Source: Ruminococcus sp. UBA3280 (GTDB taxonomy: Bacteria > Bacillota > Clostridia > Oscillospirales > Ruminococcaceae). From it: a DNA stretch of 35,275 nt. The notes under the pieces are model-generated. The model was not told the DNA's origin. It worked only from the letters and a program-made list of their open reading frames with translations, and ran no database searches. Made by a program: the position numbers and the translations under genes. The stretch is taken from the NCBI GenBank assembly GCA_002362175.1, contig DETU01000067.1, forward strand, positions 1 through 35,275, in the 5' to 3' direction. How positions within the stretch are numbered: the stretch's first letter is position 1; every line of letters begins with the position of its first letter. Shown in pieces: positions 18,129 to 26,250 of the stretch.

Positions 18129-18558
18129 TTGTGTACCTCCTGTCCTGATAATAGACAAAATTCAGCTGAATCTGATAGCGTGCGGTGCTGTCATCGATGT
18201 CGAAAACGTACCCTCCGGACTGCACTTCAATATATTGTGGAATACGATATTTGTCGAGTTCAGGCAGATTTCCTGCGTTTGACTGTGTTTCAATCCAGTC
18301 TGCGAAATCCTCGTAAAAGCCTGAATTTGCGATGTTTTGCAGCGTGTCCGCACCGTATTTTTCACGGCTTGCAAAAATAAAATTGAACTGACGAAGTGAA
18401 GAACCGTCCGTATATCTTCTTAAAATCGGGTCTGTCATTTCGCCGTCGATAGTGTATTCGATTTCGGTGTCACCCAGACGGTCAACGTTGAGTAAAACAC
18501 CGTTTTTCAGCAACGGACAGCCTGAAATAAATTCTCTTATACTTTCAATTATTGACAA
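18121..18558 (-). CDS. Minor capsid/tail-terminator protein (Minor_capsid_3 position)
   Basis: A 145-residue protein. No ATG fits after the preceding gene; the best start is TTG at 18558 (then SIIESIREF) behind GGGAAGTGA. The C-terminal part (DDSTARYQIQLNFVYYQDRR) resembles the tail-terminator-like Minor_capsid_3 proteins (PF12691), and the gene order (minor capsid 1, 2, 3, tail protein) is that of many Firmicute siphophages. It probably closes the tail at the neck. Confidence 0.75.
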   Translation of the reverse strand: MSIIESIREFISGCPLLKNGVLLNVDRLGDTEIEYTIDGEMTDPILRRYTDGSSLRQFNFIFASREKYGADTLQNIANSGFYEDFADWIETQSNAGNLPELDKYRIPQYIEVQSGGYVFDIDDSTARYQIQLNFVYYQDRRYTNG

Positions 18559-18562
18559 TATA

Positions 18563-18880
18563 TCACTTCCCGTTGAGAATTTTGTTGGCGTTTTTGATGA
18601 TGTGTTTTCCCTGTGACAGCCACATTCTTTTAACCCACTTCCGACCACGCTGACCGGTCGCTTTTCCTGCGAAATACTGGCGTTTTGCGTACGGAGCAGT
18701 GTATTTTATAACGCCTGTTCCGATGCGTGTTCCGGTTTCGCCTGAACGTTTCAGCGAACCGGTTTTCATAGTGACATACGGGTCGGAACGTTTGAGAATT
18801 TCGCTGTCAATGTAAAGCTGTGTGCGGTGGATTTTTTCCGGATTTACGCCATTCAGCTTGAGTTTAAAATTCCATTTCAT
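18563..18880 (-). CDS. Minor capsid protein (Minor_capsid_2-like)
   Basis: A 105-residue basic protein (Lys/Arg-rich, ending HIIKNANKILNGK) with the phrase YVTMKTGSLKRSG and GVIKYTAPYAKRQYF, which is characteristic of the minor capsid 2 / HK97 gp10-type neck proteins (PF11114). ATG overlaps the TAA of the preceding gene. It likely acts at the head-tail joint. Confidence 0.8.
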   Translation of the reverse strand: MKWNFKLKLNGVNPEKIHRTQLYIDSEILKRSDPYVTMKTGSLKRSGETGTRIGTGVIKYTAPYAKRQYFAGKATGQRGRKWVKRMWLSQGKHIIKNANKILNGK

Positions 18881-19197
18881 TACTTTGCCGTCACCTCGAT
18901 ATGCCTGACTTTTCCCGAACCATAGCGGAAATCTTTCACTTCCATGACCGTTAAACTGCCGTGTTCGTCAACGTCGCCGAGACAGATAAAATCGTCCTTG
19001 CATGGAATGAAGCCTTTTAGCGATTTTTCGGGAATAATGCACAATATTTGATTGCTTTCGGTCATGCCTTTGTTACTTTCGGACTGTCCGGAAGAGTTTT
19101 CCCAGTAAACACCGTAAAACAGGTGTTTTTCCCATACCGCAAGACGATTTTTGACAGTTTTATGGAAAATCGTGATAACTTCAGTGTTCGTGAACAT
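18880..19197 (-). CDS. Minor capsid protein (head completion, Minor_capsid_1-like)
   Basis: A 105-residue protein with VYWENSSGQSES in the N-terminal half and LGDVDEHGSLTVMEVKDF in the C-terminal half. It sits in the minor capsid 1 position and overlaps both neighbours by the start/stop codons. Assignment is by gene order plus general similarity; function is probably head completion. Confidence 0.7.
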   Translation of the reverse strand: MFTNTEVITIFHKTVKNRLAVWEKHLFYGVYWENSSGQSESNKGMTESNQILCIIPEKSLKGFIPCKDDFICLGDVDEHGSLTVMEVKDFRYGSGKVRHIEVTAK

Positions 19198-19610
19198 TAT
19201 TCCACCCCTCTGTAAAGCAGTCCGGTGTTGCCCAAATAGCGTAAAACCGTACTTTTCAGGGACTTCCGAAAATCATCGTCAGTCATGGAAATTTCCTGAA
19301 CATAGTCATAAGGATTTGCCCTCGACACTGAATAAGCACCGATACTTTCGGAAGTTTTCGGCATATTTTCGGAGTCCGGAACGCCACCCGAAAACGCTAT
19401 ATTCCGCCGAAAAAACTGTTCCGTCAAGGCACACACGCACTTTTGAATTTTGGTCTTATGGCGGTTCAGAAGTTCCGCATCAGCGAGGCGGTCAAAAGTC
19501 ACAGTGTCAACAAATTCAGAGGCACGCTCCGAAAACGTCCGGAACGTAGCCTCGTCTGTGATTAAAAGCCCTTTGAAAAAGTCCTGATAAAAGGGAAAAT
19601 CAGCGTACAT
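19197..19610 (-). CDS. Head-tail connector-like protein
   Basis: A 137-residue mostly helical protein just after the capsid gene, with start overlapping the capsid stop (TGATG). N-terminal MYADFPFYQDFFKG and a C-terminal helix ending STVLRYLGNTGLLYRGVE fit the gp6-like connector family, which forms the ring under the portal. The call depends on position. Confidence 0.65.
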   Translation of the reverse strand: MYADFPFYQDFFKGLLITDEATFRTFSERASEFVDTVTFDRLADAELLNRHKTKIQKCVCALTEQFFRRNIAFSGGVPDSENMPKTSESIGAYSVSRANPYDYVQEISMTDDDFRKSLKSTVLRYLGNTGLLYRGVE

Positions 19611-20467
19611 CAGGCTTCAACTCGCTTAACGTAAACGGTCTGCGGTTTGGAGATTCCGATGCCATAGACTTTTCTTCCCTGAACCGCCGAAGAACCGATA
19701 TATTCGTTCGTAAGGTCTTTGATGCCGACCGGCACAGACCATTCCTGAACACGGTGACACCAGTTCGGATGACCACAGATAAATTCCGTTGAGGTCTTTT
19801 TTCCGGAAACAAGCGTTGTGTTTTCAAACATTGTGTTGTTGCTCTCAACCACGTTATATCCGGCAATTCTGCCTACAACACCGTTCTGCACAAGTTCCTG
19901 TGAAATATCGCCCTGTCGGATAAAATGGTCGTCTGACATCAGGACTTCCATAAATTCCGGCGATGCAATAAGCCAGCGTTTTCCGTCGTTTGGGACTCCA
20001 AGACGGCTCTGCATACGTTTTGCGGTAAGAACCTGCTTGTAAGCGGTTGTGTCGGTACAGGCGGTTTTTGCGGCGGCGACGGTAATTCCGGCGGTTTCCT
20101 CAAGTTTTCTGATTGACTTTGTGTCCATTGAAAGTCCGAGCGAATAACCGGCACTGTCAAGACGTTCCGCAGTAATTCCGTCGGGAACGGATGCCGCATC
20201 AAAGCCGTCAACCATTTCATTGACAGCCTCGTCAATGTCGATATTCAGGTCAAAATAGGCAGTAGAACCCTGTGAAATTGTTGCTCCGGTCTGCTTGTTG
20301 TAGGTCTTGACCTCAACTTCCGTGTCCCTTACCGGAATTTTAACCTTGCCGGCTTTAGGGTCACCCTCGTAACGATTATTGAAAATCACATTGTCTTTTG
20401 TGACAAGTGTGTTTCTAAGTTTTTCGTCAACAAGTGACGAGTAGCGTTCCTGTGCGATATGTGGCAT
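19610..20467 (-). CDS. Major capsid protein
   Basis: A 285-residue protein behind AAGGAGGACGAAAATT, directly after the scaffold gene. It shows the pattern of unprocessed HK97-fold capsid proteins: an N-terminal arm (SLVDEKLRNTLVTKDNVIFN), GKVKIPVRDTEVEVK, the spine region with DGFDAASVPDGITAERLD, and RWLIASPEFMEVLMSDDHFI near 165-185. The C-terminus SAVQGRKVYGIGISKPQTVY is typical. No prohead protease gene is present, in line with a separate GP20-type scaffold. Confidence 0.88.
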   Translation of the reverse strand: MPHIAQERYSSLVDEKLRNTLVTKDNVIFNNRYEGDPKAGKVKIPVRDTEVEVKTYNKQTGATISQGSTAYFDLNIDIDEAVNEMVDGFDAASVPDGITAERLDSAGYSLGLSMDTKSIRKLEETAGITVAAAKTACTDTTAYKQVLTAKRMQSRLGVPNDGKRWLIASPEFMEVLMSDDHFIRQGDISQELVQNGVVGRIAGYNVVESNNTMFENTTLVSGKKTSTEFICGHPNWCHRVQEWSVPVGIKDLTNEYIGSSAVQGRKVYGIGISKPQTVYVKRVEA

Positions 20468-20481
20468 AATTTTCGTCCTCC

Positions 20482-21000
20482 TTATGATTTGAGATTAGGG
20501 TTCATGCTGTAAAAAGCCTGTTCCACGCCGGAAAGTTTGCCTGTGGCTGAATTGCCCGTCGGTGCGATAAAACCGCCTGTATCAGCGAATTTGAACGCAT
20601 CAGGGTACTTTTCCCTGAACTGCTTTACAACGTCGTCACCGCCGATGAGTTTGTCGCCGTCAAATTTCAGGTCTTTTTCGAGTATCAGGTCAGTGACGTG
20701 CTTTTCATAGATGTCATCTTTCAGACCGAGCGACTTCACAAAACCGCTGACTTTGGTGCGGTGTTCAAAGGCTTTGCGGTCATTTTCGGACTGCTCCCAT
20801 TTTGCTTTGTAGTCCTCAACGCTTGCCTTGATACCGTCAATGTCCATTTTTTCATACGATTTTATGGTGTCATTGGCGGTGTCAAGCTGAGTTTTCAGGG
20901 CGTTGTACTCCTGCTCCGTGTAGGTTTTTGCAGTTGGTTCTGCCTGCTCCGGTGCGTTTTCTGCTGCCGGAACTTCGGGGGATTTGGTTTCTTCTGCCAT
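20482..21000 (-). CDS. Phage scaffold protein (GP20 family)
   Basis: Helps the capsid assemble and is lost from the mature head. The 172 residues begin with an acidic Ala/Pro/Glu-rich stretch, then a coiled coil (about 25-90, EQEYNALKTQLDTANDTIKS), then VSGFVKSLGLKDD and FREKYPDAF, which are hallmarks of GP20 scaffold proteins (PF06810). Start is ATG with a GCGAGG site 9 bases upstream. It sits just before the capsid gene as expected. Confidence 0.88.
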   Translation of the reverse strand: MAEETKSPEVPAAENAPEQAEPTAKTYTEQEYNALKTQLDTANDTIKSYEKMDIDGIKASVEDYKAKWEQSENDRKAFEHRTKVSGFVKSLGLKDDIYEKHVTDLILEKDLKFDGDKLIGGDDVVKQFREKYPDAFKFADTGGFIAPTGNSATGKLSGVEQAFYSMNPNLKS

Positions 21001-21036
21001 TGTTTTTTCCTCGCTTTCTTAAAAATGGGTATAAAA

Positions 21037-21056
21037 ATAAGGCTATAAGCCCTTAT
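21037..21056 (-). terminator. Hairpin terminator before the scaffold gene
   Basis: ATAAGGGCT and AGCCTTAT pair around a TAT loop with one bulged G, followed by TTTTTATA on the - strand. It overlaps the stop codon of the 44-residue ORF and lies inside the presumed late operon, so it may attenuate or be read through. Confidence 0.55.
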
Positions 21057-21187
21057 CTGCGATATTTTTTTGCTTTTCCATAGTGCTTTCTGCGAAGTAT
21101 TTCGCTGACATACACTGAATAGTCAACCTCAAAACCAAACACTGCATCAAGCATAAACAAAGCACTGTCATAACGTGGTGTATACAT
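21053..21187 (-). CDS. 44-residue basic protein, unknown
   Basis: A short ORF starting MYTPRYDSALFMLDAVFGFE behind AGGAAGTGAAAAA (5-base spacing), ending with a strongly basic RRKHYGKAKKYRR tail. It fills the gap between the MuF-type cassette and the scaffold gene, and its stop lies in a terminator hairpin. The good ribosome site and clean spacing favour a real gene. Function unknown. Confidence 0.55.
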   Translation of the reverse strand: MYTPRYDSALFMLDAVFGFEVDYSVYVSEILRRKHYGKAKKYRR

Positions 21188-21218
21188 TTTTTCACTTCCT
21201 TAAATAGTTTTCAAGCAT

Positions 21219-21250
21219 AATTAAAACGCCCCTTAAAGAGCGTTTTAATT
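21219..21250 (-). terminator. Terminator after the MuF cassette
   Basis: A perfect 11-base stem (AATTAAAACGC at 21219-21229 with GCGTTTTAATT at 21240-21250) around a 10-base loop, immediately at the stop codon of the preceding small gene. TTTTAATT forms the outgoing arm. Its arm and loop match the border terminator at 7922-7938 in 16 of 17 bases. Confidence 0.7.
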
Positions 21251-21498
21251 CAATTATCCAAATTATATTCTTTTCTTAATTTGGCAATATCTTGTCTAAG
21301 CTTAGCTGTAAGCTTCTTTTGTATAGGGTTCATTCTATCATCACGACCTTTAAATGGAGAAAGATTTTTTCGATAATCTTCTAATGATTTTTCATATTCA
21401 TCTATCAATTTTTGACTTCTTTCAAGATATTCATCTGGAAACTGATTGTCTGAAATATTTGATTCCAAGTTCTTCACAAGCCCTTCTGATTCTTTCAT
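21250..21498 (-). CDS. Small charged coiled-coil protein overlapping the MuF gene; possible immunity partner
   Basis: An 82-residue protein rich in Lys, Glu and Asp, predicted helical (YLERSQKLIDEYEKSLEDYR). The start at 21498 has AAGGAG 9 bases upstream; the first ATG at 21507 touches the ribosome site and is unlikely. It overlaps the end of the minor capsid gene by 68 bases in another frame. Small genes in this place behind a MuF fusion are often immunity proteins; here that is an inference from context only. Confidence 0.6.
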   Translation of the reverse strand: MKESEGLVKNLESNISDNQFPDEYLERSQKLIDEYEKSLEDYRKNLSPFKGRDDRMNPIQKKLTAKLRQDIAKLRKEYNLDN

Positions 21499-23185
21499 GC
21501 TGTTCATCTCCTTCTTTTACTTTTTCAGGATGAAGTTTCATATCATCACCAACTGATTGTTCTGCTTTTTGATAAACATTGTATACCTCATCTTCAGAAA
21601 GTTTTTTGTCAGGAAATATCATATAATATCGGTATTTTTCATCAAAAGCAATAGCCATTTTTGTTCCATCATCAGCACATGATTCTAAATCCTCCCAACT
21701 AAAAGAATACTGACTTTCTCCAGTAACATGATTATGTTCATTTATACTTCCCATATTTTCATCGCCTAAAAGACTGGTATTTACCCGATAGCTATCACCA
21801 TGTACATCATAAACATTGCCGTTTTTTGCAAATACTCTACAATGTTCAATATTGCTATCTTTATATTTTGCTTCAAACTCATTCAATAATTTATTAATAG
21901 TTTTTAAATCGTTAAAATCAATAGTTCCTATTTTTTCAAAGGTATGGTTATCTGATATTATTCTATCATTTTTTCCACTGCTTCTACCATTAATTATACC
22001 TCTTGTTTTAGCGGAAGTCAAGCTATTTCGGCGATTTTCTTTCGGATAATTCTGCTCCCTGAAATAATCTCTGTCCTGACCAGTCTGACGAATGAAGTCA
22101 CGCATTTTTGCCTGTTTTCTTTTCACAACGTCGTTTGCGTAATTCAGACTATCCTGCATAACCTGTTTAAGTTCTGGGTCATCAGTCTCCTGAACAGCAA
22201 CCTTAAAAGCTACCTGTTCACGTTTTGCGGAGCGGATTTCTCTTTCATAACGTCGCTGAATCTGTGAAATTTCATACTGATTATAAATTTTTCCGTTGTA
22301 TTCAATATTCTTTTCGTCAAGATTTTTCAGTTCTTTTTCAGTGTAATTTCTTTTTGAATAGCCCTCAAAGAACGGAAACCAGTCGTGACGACAATTCCAG
22401 CCGCCGAAGCCATCACCAGTTCCATAACCGATGTCTGATATTGAAAGATAGCCTTTCCGTCCGGAAAGCGACACAATTTTTCCCTGCCACTTTGCATGGG
22501 ACGGTCTTGCACCGGAATGTGCCGATATTTCCATCAAATCACAACCGCACTCCTCAGCATTCATGATACCGATTTCACGACAGGTCTGACCTACACCCGT
22601 AAGTACCGCACGCCTTACAGCAACATCAATTCTTTCACGATGCCCCGACGAATAAAGCACATACGCACCGTTTCCGGCGACGTTTTTTATAGCGTTTTTA
22701 ATTGCCTCCTGATAGCTGAAAGCACCGCTTGTAACCTGCATATACGCCGAATTACAGGCATTTATGTATGCTATCTGTGAAGTGCTTGCGGTTGTTAAGG
22801 TCAGGTTTTTCATGTTTCCGAGAGTTTTTCTGTAGCCGGCTTCCAACGTCCTCCGCATTGCTGGTGACTGCCGGATGTCGACCGGAGTCAAGCCGTTTTC
22901 ACGATAGACTTCGTTGTCAATTTCGACGGTTTCAACTCCTGCATCTTCAAACAACGCCCTGACGTGTTGACTTGTTGCATCCGTGTTTTCAGCTATAATC
23001 TGCAGAATATCATCATAAAGCAAGCCTGATTCCTGAAGCTGTTCAATCTGATGCTTTGCGGTTGCGGTAACTTTTCCGGTCTTCATAATTCTCCGCACTA
23101 TATCGGAAATTATGTCGTCTTCAAGCCGTTCATAAAGTCGGATAACGTCGTCCGCACAGCCTTCGTAATATTCCGGCGACAGCAT
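21431..23185 (-). CDS. MuF-type phage minor capsid protein with C-terminal JAB-like extension
   Basis: Residues about 1-390 are a phage minor capsid 2 / MuF-type head protein (PF06152-like), with AHSGARPSHAKWQGKIVSLS and DGFGGWNCRHDWFPF, and a basic helical region after it. Packaged minor head proteins of this type enter the host with the DNA. Residues about 400-584 are an added domain with GSINEHNHVTGESQYSF: His484 and His486 followed by Ser496 and Asp499 recall the HxH...SxxD metal site of JAB/MPN peptidases. The DNA of this part (about 21430-22000) looks more A+T-rich than the capsid genes around it, as expected for an exchanged cassette. The toxin role is inferred. The start overlaps the portal stop codon region by adjacency. 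Confidence 0.8.
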   Translation of the reverse strand: MLSPEYYEGCADDVIRLYERLEDDIISDIVRRIMKTGKVTATAKHQIEQLQESGLLYDDILQIIAENTDATSQHVRALFEDAGVETVEIDNEVYRENGLTPVDIRQSPAMRRTLEAGYRKTLGNMKNLTLTTASTSQIAYINACNSAYMQVTSGAFSYQEAIKNAIKNVAGNGAYVLYSSGHRERIDVAVRRAVLTGVGQTCREIGIMNAEECGCDLMEISAHSGARPSHAKWQGKIVSLSGRKGYLSISDIGYGTGDGFGGWNCRHDWFPFFEGYSKRNYTEKELKNLDEKNIEYNGKIYNQYEISQIQRRYEREIRSAKREQVAFKVAVQETDDPELKQVMQDSLNYANDVVKRKQAKMRDFIRQTGQDRDYFREQNYPKENRRNSLTSAKTRGIINGRSSGKNDRIISDNHTFEKIGTIDFNDLKTINKLLNEFEAKYKDSNIEHCRVFAKNGNVYDVHGDSYRVNTSLLGDENMGSINEHNHVTGESQYSFSWEDLESCADDGTKMAIAFDEKYRYYMIFPDKKLSEDEVYNVYQKAEQSVGDDMKLHPEKVKEGDEQHERIRRACEELGIKYFRQSVSR

Positions 23186-24517
23186 TTACACGCCTCCAAA
23201 AAGCCCGTCAGACTGCGGAATATATTCACCTGCCTGATTCTCGTCACAATGAAAGTACCAGGAAATAAATTTTTCTTTCGTGAGGATTCCGGCTGAAACC
23301 ATCTGTAAACGTCGCTGAAATTCCTTGTCGGTGTCCTCAAGAACACTGTCGCCCCACATGCACGACAAAACCGCATCGGACTGTGAAAGTCCGTAATAAC
23401 CTGCATAGTAATTATATATGTAAAGCAAATTTTCAAGCGTAAATTCAAGGTTTCGCTGAATTGCCGAAATCTGTGTATAGGAGCGTTGCTTTGAAGTCCT
23501 GACTTCTTCGGCGGTCTTTTCGACGGTCTGTGGGTCAGAAAGCGTGCCGTAAGCCAGTCCGCAGTTGAACTCAATCCGCTGAAAAATTCTGTTGAGACCA
23601 TTAAAAAGTGAAATGTCCCTTATTTCAGGCGAAAACGTTTCAATGAAAGGCTTTTCCGTCGCCTGAATGTCATATGTCCTGAACATTCGTTCACGACCTT
23701 TCGGCAAAATAGGCTTTCCGTTCTGATTGTAACGAAAAATATCCTCAGTTGCATCAATCGCTCTTTCACCGCTTTCAAACTCCCAAATTATCCGCTCCCA
23801 TTGTGCGTCAGCCTGACGGATGAGTTCTTCAGCGTTTTCATAGACCGAAATACCGAGCGGATTTTCGTAATCAATGATATTTGCAAACGGCATTTTAAAA
23901 TACGCAAAAAGCGGTCTGTCGACGTTTTCAAGCACTGTAACTTCCTGCATTCCGTTCCAGTTCGGGACTTCTGACAGTGAACACAGAGAGCCGAAAGAAT
24001 CCACAGAATTGCTCCGGTAGCATTGATTTCTGATTATACAAACTTTTTTCTTCGGGTCAAATTTGTGAAATTCAAGCCTTGTATAGCAGTATTTTCCAAT
24101 AACAAGCTGTTCCGGAAAGACCGCTGACGTTATTGTATCTTCCGAAAAATCCACAGCAAAAAAACTTTCCGGAAGTACGGTGTCAACGTAAATCTGCCCG
24201 TTTGAAAGATATGGTTTGATGATGATTCCGCCCATCGCACAAGCCTGTTCCACAATGACCGGAAGTTTCGGACGGAATTTTTCAAACTGTAATGATATGT
24301 AACTGTCACCGATGGCAGAAATTTCAGTTTCCGCAAGAACAAGGCGTGAAAACTCCCTTGAAATCGCAGAAGCAAGGCAAAGACTGATAATTCTTCCGCT
24401 GTTCCACGATGCCGAATTTCTGTATAAATCGCTCCATTTCCTGATTGCTTCCTGCATTTCAGGACTGTTCACCGTCTGCACTCTGAGAGCCGACGAAACC
24501 ATTTCCGCACTAATCAT
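23186..24517 (-). CDS. Portal protein (SPP1-gp6-like)
   Basis: Forms the dodecameric DNA gate of the head. The 443 residues show portal features: ETEISAIGDSYISLQFEKF, a conserved core ENPLGISVYENAEELIRQAD around 225-250, the acidic DAQWERIIWEFESGERAI, and the clip/stem part with SDPQTVEKTAEEVRTSKQRS near 340-360. ATG overlaps the terminase stop (ATGA). Order terminase, portal, minor capsid is canonical. Confidence 0.9.
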   Translation of the reverse strand: MISAEMVSSALRVQTVNSPEMQEAIRKWSDLYRNSASWNSGRIISLCLASAISREFSRLVLAETEISAIGDSYISLQFEKFRPKLPVIVEQACAMGGIIIKPYLSNGQIYVDTVLPESFFAVDFSEDTITSAVFPEQLVIGKYCYTRLEFHKFDPKKKVCIIRNQCYRSNSVDSFGSLCSLSEVPNWNGMQEVTVLENVDRPLFAYFKMPFANIIDYENPLGISVYENAEELIRQADAQWERIIWEFESGERAIDATEDIFRYNQNGKPILPKGRERMFRTYDIQATEKPFIETFSPEIRDISLFNGLNRIFQRIEFNCGLAYGTLSDPQTVEKTAEEVRTSKQRSYTQISAIQRNLEFTLENLLYIYNYYAGYYGLSQSDAVLSCMWGDSVLEDTDKEFQRRLQMVSAGILTKEKFISWYFHCDENQAGEYIPQSDGLFGGV

Positions 24518-25782
24518 TCTCTGCCTCCTTTTCTGTAAATTTCTTTCAGAACACGTCCCATCGCAGTGTTCACAAAATACCTCATATCGTCCATAGCGTG
24601 GTCGTTTTCCTTGATGACTGTGTCTTTTTCACGGGATTTTTTGTCATCCCAGCGATACAAGGAAAATTCCCTGATTATGTCCTTACAGCATTCGCAGATA
24701 AAAATTCTGTCGTTTTCAAGAAGCGTCATGGTATTTCTGATACCGTCAATAACTTTGTTATCTGCCTTGCGAACTCTGAATTTTCCGTGTCTTTTTATTG
24801 TTGTTATGAAGCTTGCGGCAGACGGGTCAACAATTATGTGCTGAATTTGGTAGCCTTCAGCAAGCTTTTCAAGTTCTGCATAATATTCCTCGTCGGTCTT
24901 CTGAATACTTTTTTTACGACCATCGTAATAGTACTCTTTTATGCGGACAGCTTTGCCGTTTTCCAACACCCACAAGCCCATTGAACACGGATTCAGAGTG
25001 CCATAATCGCAGGAAATATAATATAACGCTTGACCTGATGGAGTGTAATTTTTGACTATATGACGGATTTTGTCAAACACTGCACCATAAACAAGTCCTT
25101 CTGCCAATACCCACAAGCCTTGAATATATCGCTGATAAAACACACCTGAATACATTCTGTCATATCTTTGCTTAACTTCTTTGGAAAGGCTGTAATTATC
25201 ATCCATAGTGAAATGCAAATGAAGTCTGTTCTTTTCTGCTGTTTTTTCGGAATTTTCGTCAATCCATTCTTTGAAGAACCAGTGTTCAGAACTGTCCGGA
25301 TTGCAGTTGAACCAGAGTTTAGAACCATTCACAGAACATCTTGCAAGTGCCTGTTCGACAAAAGATTTCGGCATCAGAGCAACTTCATCGAGAAGCACAC
25401 CGGCAAGCGTTATGTCCTGAATCAGCTGATAGCTCGACTCATCTTTACCGCCGAAAAAATAGTATCTGTTTTTGTGTCCGCAAAGCGAAATATCAAGGAA
25501 ATTACGACTTAGGTTTACTTTGATTTTCACAACGTCTTCAAGCCATTTCTGCATCGGAGTGATGACGTTTCTTTTTAGCGAATCGATTGTTTTTCCGCAG
25601 AAAGCGAAATTTTCGTTGTTGAAATTCTTCATGCTCCAAAGCACGAATCCGACCGTCATGGACATTGTTTTTCCGGAACGTACAGAGCCATCGCAGACGA
25701 TAGCATCATAATTTTTTGTTTCAGGAAACGCCCACCAAAGCATTGATTTCAGCTGTTTTTCGGACAATTTTTCATATATCAT
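24514..25782 (-). CDS. Large terminase subunit (packaging ATPase/nuclease)
   Basis: Drives DNA into the head and cuts it. The 422 residues contain Walker A GSVRSGKT (32-39), Walker B VLLDE (129-133) and the C-terminal RNase H-like nuclease with Asp259 (SCDYGTLNP), Asp319 (IIVDPSA) and the Asp394/398/399 cluster in DHAMDDMRY. This is of the PBSX/SPP1-like type rather than Mu gp28-like, showing the join between Mu-type and siphophage modules. It starts inside the end of the preceding small gene. Confidence 0.93.
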   Translation of the reverse strand: MIYEKLSEKQLKSMLWWAFPETKNYDAIVCDGSVRSGKTMSMTVGFVLWSMKNFNNENFAFCGKTIDSLKRNVITPMQKWLEDVVKIKVNLSRNFLDISLCGHKNRYYFFGGKDESSYQLIQDITLAGVLLDEVALMPKSFVEQALARCSVNGSKLWFNCNPDSSEHWFFKEWIDENSEKTAEKNRLHLHFTMDDNYSLSKEVKQRYDRMYSGVFYQRYIQGLWVLAEGLVYGAVFDKIRHIVKNYTPSGQALYYISCDYGTLNPCSMGLWVLENGKAVRIKEYYYDGRKKSIQKTDEEYYAELEKLAEGYQIQHIIVDPSAASFITTIKRHGKFRVRKADNKVIDGIRNTMTLLENDRIFICECCKDIIREFSLYRWDDKKSREKDTVIKENDHAMDDMRYFVNTAMGRVLKEIYRKGGRE

Positions 25783-26008
25783 TCTTCACACCGTCCTCAA
25801 TGATTTCAAATAAATTCGACAGCTGTCTGTTTTCTTTTTCGGCTAACTTTTTTCGTTGTCTGGGTTCCGGAGTGTTTAAATACTTCTTCAGAAATTGTTT
25901 AAAGTCTGAAAAATCGGAGTTTTTTACAATATTTTTTGAATTTTCAAATTTTAAAATTCCGTCCGCAAGCGATTGCAGACTTTGTTTTTTGATACTCAAA
26001 TCCGTCAT
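25772..26008 (-). CDS. Small protein before the large terminase, unknown
   Basis: A 78-residue, Lys/Glu-rich helical protein behind AAAAGGAGATGACGG, overlapping the terminase start by 11 bases. The position suits a small packaging factor, but the Mu gp27-like protein two genes upstream is the better small-terminase candidate. The motif PEPRQRKKLAEKENRQL is basic and might contact DNA. No family recognised. Confidence 0.65.
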   Translation of the reverse strand: MTDLSIKKQSLQSLADGILKFENSKNIVKNSDFSDFKQFLKKYLNTPEPRQRKKLAEKENRQLSNLFEIIEDGVKNDI

Positions 26009-26023
26009 CTCCTTTTAGAAACA

Positions 26024-26050
26024 AAAATAAGGCTCTGTAAGCCTCATTTT
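26024..26050 (-). terminator. Hairpin terminator in front of the packaging/head operon
   Basis: AAAATGAGGCT and AGCCTTATTTT pair over 11 bases (one wobble) with a 5-base loop, and TTTTTGT follows on the - strand. It stands only about 16 bases before the next gene, so it should block late genes unless read through. Confidence 0.7.
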
Positions 26051-26250
26051 CGCCATGTATTTTTGGCGGTATAATTTGACCACCGGAAGTTTTAAAACGA
26101 TTTTAAATGCATTTAAATAGATTTTAAATAGTATGTTTTTGAGTATGCGTTGCCATTCGGACTTTTGTGACTTAAAAATCCGTTTTTTTGTATGCAATCA
26201 CGCTCATCGGCAGGGGACGCATCAACCCTGCTTCTGAAAGCGTGCTGTTT
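26051..26250 (-). promoter_or_regulatory. Hairpin-rich control region downstream of the NusG-like gene
   Basis: This 200-base stretch has no convincing gene. Structures seen: a stem GCAGGG/CCCTGC at 26210-26231, a perfect 16-base palindrome TTTAAATGCATTTAAA at 26102-26117 with two copies of GATTTTAAAT around it, and a weak GGTGG/CCGCC stem near 26065-26085. A 60-codon TTG-start frame at 26015-26197 lacks a ribosome site and runs into the terminator. It could be the site where the NusG-like factor is loaded, or a late promoter region. Confidence 0.45.

Noticed and set aside
26015..26197. 60-codon TTG-start frame between the NusG-like gene and the next small gene
   Set aside because: No ribosome site, biased Lys/Ile composition from A+T-rich DNA, and its end lies within a terminator hairpin.
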